NCBI GenBank assembly: GCA_947565875.1
Contig: CANOHR010000003.1
Span: forward strand, 1-22,130
Length of the DNA stretch: 22,130 nucleotides
Direction: 5' to 3'
DNA from: an uncultured Pseudoflavonifractor sp.
GTDB taxonomy: Bacteria > Bacillota > Clostridia > Oscillospirales > Oscillospiraceae
Position numbers and translations under genes: made by a program. The notes under the pieces were generated by a model, which was not told the DNA's origin, did not search any database, and saw only the letters and a program-made list of their open reading frames with translations. Below are positions 12,194 through 21,100 of this stretch, one piece after another; position 1 is the first letter of the stretch; every line of letters starts with the position of its first letter.

Positions 12194-15100
12194 TTACTCA
12201 GCCCAGCTATTGCTGGCTTCGATGATCTCGTAGTAGGCCCAGTGGGTCTGGGGCACGTCGCCGTAGACCACGTAGCCGGTCTGGCTCTCAATGTTCTCAC
12301 GGTTGGCGCTCCGGCCCAGGTAGCCGTTGAACATCTTCACCGCCTCGGCTCTCGTCACGTTCCGCTCAGGTAGGAAGCTACCGTCGTCGTAGCCGCCGAT
12401 CCAGCCGTTGGCGTAAGCCGTATACACGCTCTCCAGCGCCCAGGGGGCGATAGCCTCCACATCGGTGAAGGGCAGCTCGCCGGCCTCGGTCTCCCCCGCC
12501 AGGCGGGACAGGACCACGGCAAACTCCTGGCGGCTGATGGCGTTATCAGGCCGGAAGGTGTTGTCGGTGTAGCCGCTCATCAGGCCCTCGGAGACGCAGT
12601 AGGCAATGGCCTTGGCGCCCCAGTGGCCGTTCAGGTCGTCGAAATCGGCGCCGGCATACTCCAACTCGGGATCGTAGCCCATCAGATTGGCCAGGACCGT
12701 GGCCACCGCCGCCCGGGTAATGGCGTCATCGGGACGGAAGGTATCATCGGTAAAGCCGTTGATGTAGGCGTTACGGTCGTATTCCACGGGCTCGGTGGGG
12801 TCCGTGGGCTCCGTGGGCTCGGTGGGCTCCACGGGCTCGGTGGGGTCCACGGGCTCCGTGGGCTCAGCGGGCTCCGTGGGCTCGGTGGGCTCCGTGGGCT
12901 CCGCCGGCTCAGTGGGCTCCGTGGGCTCGGTGGACTCCGCCGGCTCGGTGGGCTCCTCCATCTTGGGCTCGTAGCAGGCGTAGAAGGTCACGTCGCTGAG
13001 AGCCGGATGGTCGGTAGGATCCACGATGGTGAACTCGCCCAGAGCGGGATCGGTCTCAGACCAGCCCAGGAAGGTCCAGCCCTCCAGGGCGGTGACGGTG
13101 GGATAGTTCTCCAGGGTGGGGCTCTGCCACATATCGATGGTCTCGGTCAGGAGCTCCGCGTCGGTGGTGCCGTGGTCGCCGATCACATAGGTGACGGTGA
13201 CTTTGGGCATCTCGGCGGGCAGTTCCTCCTCGAAGATGGCGTAGAAGGTCTTATCCTCCAGTACAGGGAAGGCGGTGGGATCGGGCTCTACCAGAGTGAT
13301 GACCCCGGTGTCGGGATCGGTCTCAGACCAGCCGGCGAAGCGGAAGCCCTCGCCGGGAACGGCCTGGGGCAGCTTCTGGGGATCGGGACTCTGGAACTTG
13401 ACGACTTCCTCGGTGATGGAATCATAGGTAATACCGTTGCTCTTGACCACGTAGGTGACCGTAAAGACGGGAAGTTCGCTGTCCCGGCCCACATCGTCGG
13501 CGCCGTCGTCGGGATCGTCCTGATAACGCCACTTCTCATCGATGTAGCACTCGTACCAGTTCTCCGGCGGGGTCTCCTTCTCCACATCTCTCCAGTGGAA
13601 GTTGTGGTCGTTGGCCGCCTCGATGATCTCGTAGTAGGCCCAGTGGGTCTTGGCCACGTCGGGCCAGGTCATGTACTCGTCCTTGCCGTTCTCCTGATTG
13701 TTGCTGGCCACGCCGGAGTGGACGTACTCCCGCAGCGCGCTCAGGCCCTCCTTATCGGTACCCCGGCCCAGATAGCCGTTGAAGATCTTCACCGTCTCGG
13801 AACGGGTAATGTCGTTGAGGGGCTTGAAGGTGCCGTCGGTGTAGCCGTTGACCCAGCCGTTGGCCACGTTGGTGTAAACGCCGTTCACAGCCCAGTCGGC
13901 AATGTCGCCGTTATCGGAGAAGGGCAGGCCCTGGTTCACCTGAACGCCGGCCAGACGGGCCACTACTGTGGCCAGTTCCTGCCGGGTGATGGGCTTGTCG
14001 GGACGGAAGGTACCGTCGCCGTAGCCGGCAAACACGCCGTTCAGGGAGCAGTAGGAGATGGCGCTGAAGGCCCAGTGGCTCTCCACGTCGGTGTAGTTGC
14101 CGGGGTTGCCGTAGGCGCCGCCCTCCACGAAGTTCTCAAGGCAGGCACGGGCAATGATGGTTGCCACCTGACCGCGGGTGATGTTGTGGTCGGGGCCAAA
14201 GGTACCGTCGGGGAAGCCGATGACGTAGTGGGTGTGGTCAAAATCGTCGGCCAGCTTCTCATAGACGGCGTAGAAGGTCTTGTCGCCGGTAATCTTTATG
14301 GTGGTGGGATCCACCAGAGTGGGCAGCTTGCCGTCCTTCAGGGTGCTGGGATCCACCTCAGACCAGCCCTTAAAGACCAGCTTGTCAAGGCCCTCCACCT
14401 TGGGCACTGCCTTGGGGGTATCCCCTTCCTTCTCCAGCTTCTCCGCAGTGGGATCCTTGGTGGTGCCGCCGGTACCCAGATAGTAGGTAATGACGGGCAG
14501 CTTCACATAGGAGATCCCGCCACCGCCGCCTCCGCCGCCGACAACGGTGGTCGTGGTAGTCTTGGGCGTACGGAACTGGTAAGTCAGGAGATAGGTATCG
14601 CTGTCGATCTGATAGGTGTGGGCGATAAAGTCGGGATCGTCCACACCGTTGCCGTTAAACTGATAGGTGGGAGTGGGGCTCACCTTCACACCGGGCTTGG
14701 CCTTGACCACGATGGTGGCGGTGTAGGTGGTGGACTCCTTGGCCGTGTTGGACTCCGTTACGTTGGAGCCGTTCTCGGTCCACTGGCTGGAGACCTCATC
14801 GAAGTTATTGTCGGTCCAGATGTCACCCAGAGCCACATCGATCTGCGGCGCCTTGGCAAAGCCGGGCACGATGACCACATCGGGGATCACAGGAGTCTCC
14901 TGCTTCTTGGGAGTCTTCCACTGGTAAGTCAGGGTGTAGGATCCATCGTCGTTCTTCTTATGCTCCACCCAACCGGAGCCGGTCTCATCAATGCCGTTGA
15001 AGAAATACTTCTCCGTCACATTGGTACCAGGCTTGGGCATTACCGTAATGGACGCGGTATAAACGGTCTCGGGCTTAGCCACCGTGGTATTGGGCACATT

Positions 15101-18100
15101 AGCTCCGGCCTCGGTCCACTGCGGGGTACCCACAATGGTAAAGTTCTCCCCGTCGGTCCAGATATTGCCCAGGGCCTTGTTGACCTCGGGAACCTCGGCG
15201 TAACCGGGGATGCTGGTGACTTCCTTCTTTCCGGTGACGGGGAAGGTGTACTCCAGGGTATAGCTGACCACCTTGCCGTCAGTGCCCATATTGGGAACAT
15301 GCTTGATGAAGGCCGTATCCTCCACACCGGACTGGTTGAACTTGTAGGTGGGATCGTCGGTGACCTTCACGCCGGGCTTGGGCGTTACGGTGATGTGGGC
15401 GGTGTAGACCGTATCGGCCTCCACGGCGCTTCCCACGTTGACGGTGGTGCCGTCGGCCTTGGTCCACTGGATATCCTTTACGCCGCCAGTCTCAACAATG
15501 TTGAAGTTATCGTCGGTCCAGATATCGCTCAGGTTGTCGCCCAGCACCGGCGGGTGGGCAAAGCCGGGCACCAGGGCAATCTCGCCGGGTTCGGGAATGT
15601 AGTACCGGAAGGCCACCCGGCGGACACTGAATCCATTTGTGGCGTCGCCCGTTCCGGAGAGAAGCTCGGAGGCGATCTGGTTGCCGTTATCCACCCAGTA
15701 GTAGCCCACAGCGTCGGTGTGGAGCATGTACTTGTCAGCATCGGTCACCGTGGCGGTGGTAATCAGGTAGTAAGCCTTACCTGCGGCAAAGGTGGTCACG
15801 GGAGTGGTCTTGTCCTCCTCATACCACTGGCCCTTGAGACCTCCCTCGCTCAGGGAGTAATAGGTCGTATCGATGGCCGCATAGTTGGCATGGATGTCCA
15901 CGGCGGCGCTCAGGGTAGCGCCGGTATCCCCTACCTGGGGCGCGGCGGAGCCCACATGGACGATCACCTGCTGCTTGCCTACCTTGAAGGCCCGGATCAG
16001 GGTAACAGTCTCGTCGGCGGCAGAGTAGCTCACGGTGGTGGCGCCCGGCGTACCGTCGTTGATCCAGCCCTTGGTGGTATTGGTAAACTGGTACTTCTTG
16101 GCGGCGTCCTCGGTGAGCTTCACCGTGATCCTGGCATAGTAGGTCTTACCAGCCTCAAAGGTATCCGTATCCGCCATGGCGTTTTGCTTGTTGGCGGCTT
16201 CAGTGGGATCGCCATACCAATTGACGTCATTGTTATATACGTTATACCGGTCGTCGGTCTCCTGGATGGGGCTGGTGCTGGTGGCCTGACCCGCCTGGGG
16301 CAGATCGGTCACATAGCCCCAAACGTCAATGTCGGGCCGTCCGGTGGTCTTGGGGAAGGTAACGGTGATGGTGTAGGTATTGCTGTCGGCTCCCTGGGTG
16401 GTAGTGACCTTCACGTCGCCGGTCTCGTCCTTGTCCCCGCCGTTGATCCAGCCCACGTTGTTGATGAGGAAGTCCACATAATCGGGATTCGCGGCCAGGA
16501 AGGACCAGCCATCAGCCACGCTGGCATCCTTCACCTTCACAGTAAAGGTGGCCTTATACACCGTGTCGCCCTGGAAGGTGGCGTCCATGGCCTTGCCATC
16601 CTCCCGGCTCCAGGTGGCGGCATTGCCGACGATCTCCACATGGTTCTTTACCTGCTCGCCCTTCTCGTTCCGGGCGTCGGACAGGTTCACCGTGGTATTG
16701 GGCGTAGCGTTCAGCACAGGGGCGGTAACACTGGCGGTGGTGGTGACGATAACTTTGCTGACCTCCACCTCAGGTACCTTCCAGATGGCCTTCAGCGTCC
16801 GGGTCCCATCCGGGTTGACTACCAGCTTATTGTTGCCGGTGGTGCACTCGGCTCCGTTCAGAGTAAACTGGGTATCATTGGTAAACTGATAACCGGTAAG
16901 CTCATCCACAGTGGACGCTACCATGTAATACTTGCCAGGCTCAAAGGCGCTGTCAAGGGTCACAGGCTTTCCGGTATTGGTCCAATCGGTAAAACTTGTC
17001 ACCTCATACCACTGGGTCGTGGGATCGGTAACTTCCTTGGTGTTGCTGTAGCCGGTCTCCTCGGCAGCCAGCTCACCGGCAACGGGGATCTTATAGGTAA
17101 CGGCCACATTGCTGACAAGCATGGGCGTAACGGTACCGTCGATCTTGGCTTCGCCGTTCACGTCAGCCATGGCCGTTACGATATAGTTGGGATTCTGCCA
17201 GAACAGATCCTTGACCTCTACGTTGCTCACGCCGTCCACACCGGCAGTCAGGGGGTTCTGCACCGTGGTATAGACGCCTGTGGCGGCTACCGTAATGCTA
17301 TCGCTCTTGACAAGTCCGGTAACGTTGCTGGCTCCGTTGGTAAAGGTCTGGTTCAGATTGACCTTCCTGGAGGCGGCGTCATCCTGGGGATCCATGGGCA
17401 CGGTGGGAGAATCGAACTTTACCTCCACCGGACGGGGCTTGATATTGCCCGTGGTGGGATCGATCCGGCCCACCTTGTAGCGGTTAGCCTGAGCGCCGGC
17501 CAGGGTAGACGCTGTGGTGGTGATGGGCTTGTTGTCGCCGGCGTTGCTGTCATTAAAGCTGGAACTGGCGTCGGCAAAGGTCACGTCATCGTGGCTGAAG
17601 GCCTCGCCGGTCCCCTTGTTGGAGAAGGTATAGCTTATCACACCGGTGTGATCGCCGGCGGTAATGTCAAGGGTCGCGTCCTTTACGGCGCCGGCGGCCA
17701 CAGGCTCGCCGTCATAATACTTACCGTCCTTCCCCGTCTGGGACAGGTCCCAGGCGGTGGCGGCGTTCAACTCCCGCTGGACCACGGTGATCTTTCCGTT
17801 GGTAGTGGGCAAGTGCGCGGCCTTGCTGGCCCAAAGGGCAGCCGCAGTATCTCCGGCGGCCACATCCGTAAAGAAGGCTACCTCTACGCTGGCAGTGGTC
17901 CCGGCGGCCAGATCCCAGCCCGCCAGGCTGGGCACGCCGTTGATATCAATGACAAAGGCGGCTTCCAGGTTGCTGTCGGCGGTGGTCTCGTGATTCACCA
18001 CGCCGATAATGCCAAGGCCCTGAAGGGCGTCGAAGCTGTCCACCGTCCGGGTGTTGCCGTCATCAAAGGTGATAACGGCCTCCATACCCTTCACGGTCAG

Positions 18101-21100
18101 GTAGCTGTCGCCGTAGACCACCTCGCCGATCTTGGTGATCTCCACTCCGGTGGGCGTACCACCGGAAATATTGGCGTCCTTCGTCTTGTCCCCTTCCCAG
18201 ATCAGGATGTAGTTGTTATCCGTCCAGTGAATACCATTGCTGGTACCGGCGGTCACATCCATGGTCATGGTGACGGTGGGATCGGTGTCGCTGTAGGGCG
18301 CGGCGGTCGCAAAGACCTTAAAGTCCACCGTTTCCGCGCCAATGGTCTTGGGCGGCCTGGCCGTACCGGAGACCATTGTGGCGGTCACGCCCTGAGCGAT
18401 GGTGATGGAACTGAGATTAGACACATCCACAGGGATCTGCTTGGGATTGATGGCGCTGTCCTTCACGTAGTAGGTGCCGCTGGGGACCTTGATGTTGTCG
18501 CTGCCCTCCAGGGTCAGGCTGATCACGCTGTGGCCGTCGGACTTGGTGGCAACGGTGATCCGGGTCCTGCCCTCCAGGGAGGCGGCGGAGGTATAGGTCA
18601 CTTTGTTGGCCTTTACCGCGTTATAGATGGCACTGACCTGGTCGGCGGTAAATTTACCGTTGGTGTTGTCCACCGTCCACAGGCCGTTGCCCTGGCCGGT
18701 GACGCCATTGCCATAGGTAGCGCCGCCGTTATCGTCGGTCAGACTGTCGTTATCGTTGACATAGACGGTAGCCGTACCATCGTAGCGCTTGACCTTGCCG
18801 GTAAAGTCAAAGTCATCCCAGCCAAGCTGGAGGGCCAGGATATGGCCTGTGGGTCCGGCCTTCTCCAGGGTATAGTAGCTGCTCCAGTTGTTGGCGTCGC
18901 TGGGCAGTTCGCCGCCAGTGGTAAAGCTGATGGGCTTATCATAGCCCACATTGGCGCTATCAAAGGCGGCGGCAGTCACCGCTGTGGGGGCAAAATCATC
19001 CTTGGGATCAAAGAAGTCCTGCACAAGCTGGGCCTTAAAGGCGGCGGCGTCATAGGTAAAGTTATTGCCGCTGTCGGCCTCCGCCGTATCTGTGCCGTCC
19101 CAGTCCTTGGAAACGGGAGTCCAGGTCCACTGGGCGGTAATGACCTTCTTGTCCACGGGAACAGCCTCGGAAGCATCATTGGTGGGCAGGGTGTAGGTGC
19201 CATCCTTGGTCAGACGCACCCGGACCTCGGTATCCACATCGGCCTTGCTGGCCACGTAGTTGGGATCGGCCACAGCCTGAGTCACATCCGCGCCGTTCTT
19301 CTGGATCACGACCCAGTTTCCGTCAGCGTTCTTGCGCTCCCACACGTATTCCACATCGTTGGTGGAGGCGCCCACCACTACGGCCTGGAGACGGTCGCCA
19401 TACTGGGTATCGGGGTTGGACCGGTCCAGATTCACAATGTAAATGGCGGCGGTGGAAACGGGATTGTCGGGCGCGTCGTCGATGACGATGGTTCCCAAGG
19501 GGCTGCGGACCTCGTGACCGTTCACGTCGGTGTAGCAGATATAGACCTGCTTGCCGTCGTGGGCGGTCTTGGTCAGGGCAGTCCCGCTGGGCAGGGGCGT
19601 ACCGTCGGCCAACTCAAAGTAGTAAACCTTCCCTTCCGTATCGGCGGCATTGGCCTCCGTTGCGTCATTGTAGGTCACCTTCATGCTGTCCTGGTTAAAC
19701 TTCACCGAAGCGGCGGTGACGCCGGTGGTCACAAAGCCGGTGGCGGCCTCGGCGGAGGTGTAGTGGAGCTTGGGCGTGCCAACGGCGGAAATGCTCTGAG
19801 CCGTCAGCTCCTTAACGGTGAGGGTCCCTACGGCAGTGCCCAGCACATCGCCGCCGACCTCCACAAAGACTTTCTTTCCATCATAGGTCTCACTGTCGCC
19901 GGTATTGGCGCTGCCAGGCAGGTTCACGGTATCCCGGAAGGTATGTCCGGCGTAGCTTCCCGCCGCGCCGCCGTCCAGATAGTTCCCCTGAGCGGCGGTG
20001 GCGTCATCGCCGTAGACCAGACGCCAGCCCGTGCCGTACTCCAGGGTGGACTCGTCGCCCTCGTCGGCGGTGACCGGTCTCAGGGTCTTGGTGCTGCCGT
20101 CGTCGTAAACGATCTTCCCGCTGACAGCACTGTAATCGAAGGTAAAGCCCACGTTCGCCTTACCGCCGGGTATGTCGGTATTGTCGGCGGTATTCACCTT
20201 AAAGTGCTTATCGGTATCGCCGGTCTTGGCGTAGTAGGTATCCACCAGCCCGGTGAAGTCCTGGAGGCCAGTGGGGGCGGGGGCCTCCTTGGTCTTCAGG
20301 GTATACCACATGGTATAGGTCCCATCCGCCGCAGGCTGGCTGTCAGTGATGATCTGATCGGTCCGCTCCACAGAGAGGACATCGCCGAAGTGGTAGAAGA
20401 ATGCGGTCTCCTCCACCTTATGGCCGGGCTTATAGCCATAACCTGTTCCGGGCTTGACCTTTACTTCCACCGTATACCAGGTATCGGGCAGGAACTTGGT
20501 GGTGGCCGCCGGGACAGTGCCCCGCTCGTCCGCCTTGGTAGCTCCGGTAAACCAGCTGGCCGTATAATTCTGGTCTCCGCTCTCGCCGGAAACAGTCTCA
20601 CCGGCCTTGGTCACGTTGTTGGGCGCGCCGGGGATATCCATTCCGGCAACGGGCTCCTTGGTGAAGAACACGTCCACGTGAGTTACGTAGATGGTCCCAT
20701 CGGGAACCTCCTTGATGATACCTCTGGGGAAGCGCTCCGTCTGGGGAGCCAGACGATAGAGATCGCCGCCCTTGGGGAAGGTATATCCGCCGGTCTTGTC
20801 GGTGGCTACGGTACCGTCATCCTTGGTAATGGCAGGCCAGGTGATCTGGGCTCCTACCTCGGCAGTGGCATACATGGGCCGCTGGTCGGTGGGAGTACCT
20901 CCCTCCGTCCCCGCCTTATCCAACTCATCCTTCAGATCCAGGGATACCTTCCCCTGATCGGCAAGCAGAATGCCGCCGTAACGGCCCTCGGCATCCACCG
21001 CCTCGGACAGGGTGAAGTCCTTCTCTGTATAGCCGCCCGGATAATCGGTATCGTTGTTGTTGAGCTTGTTTCCGTCCTCCCACTTATCATGGGGGGCAAC

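Noticed and set aside
12782..12955. CRISPR-like or microsatellite array
   Set aside because: The tandem units have no spacers and are in frame, encoding a Glu-Pro-Thr tract within a continuous protein.
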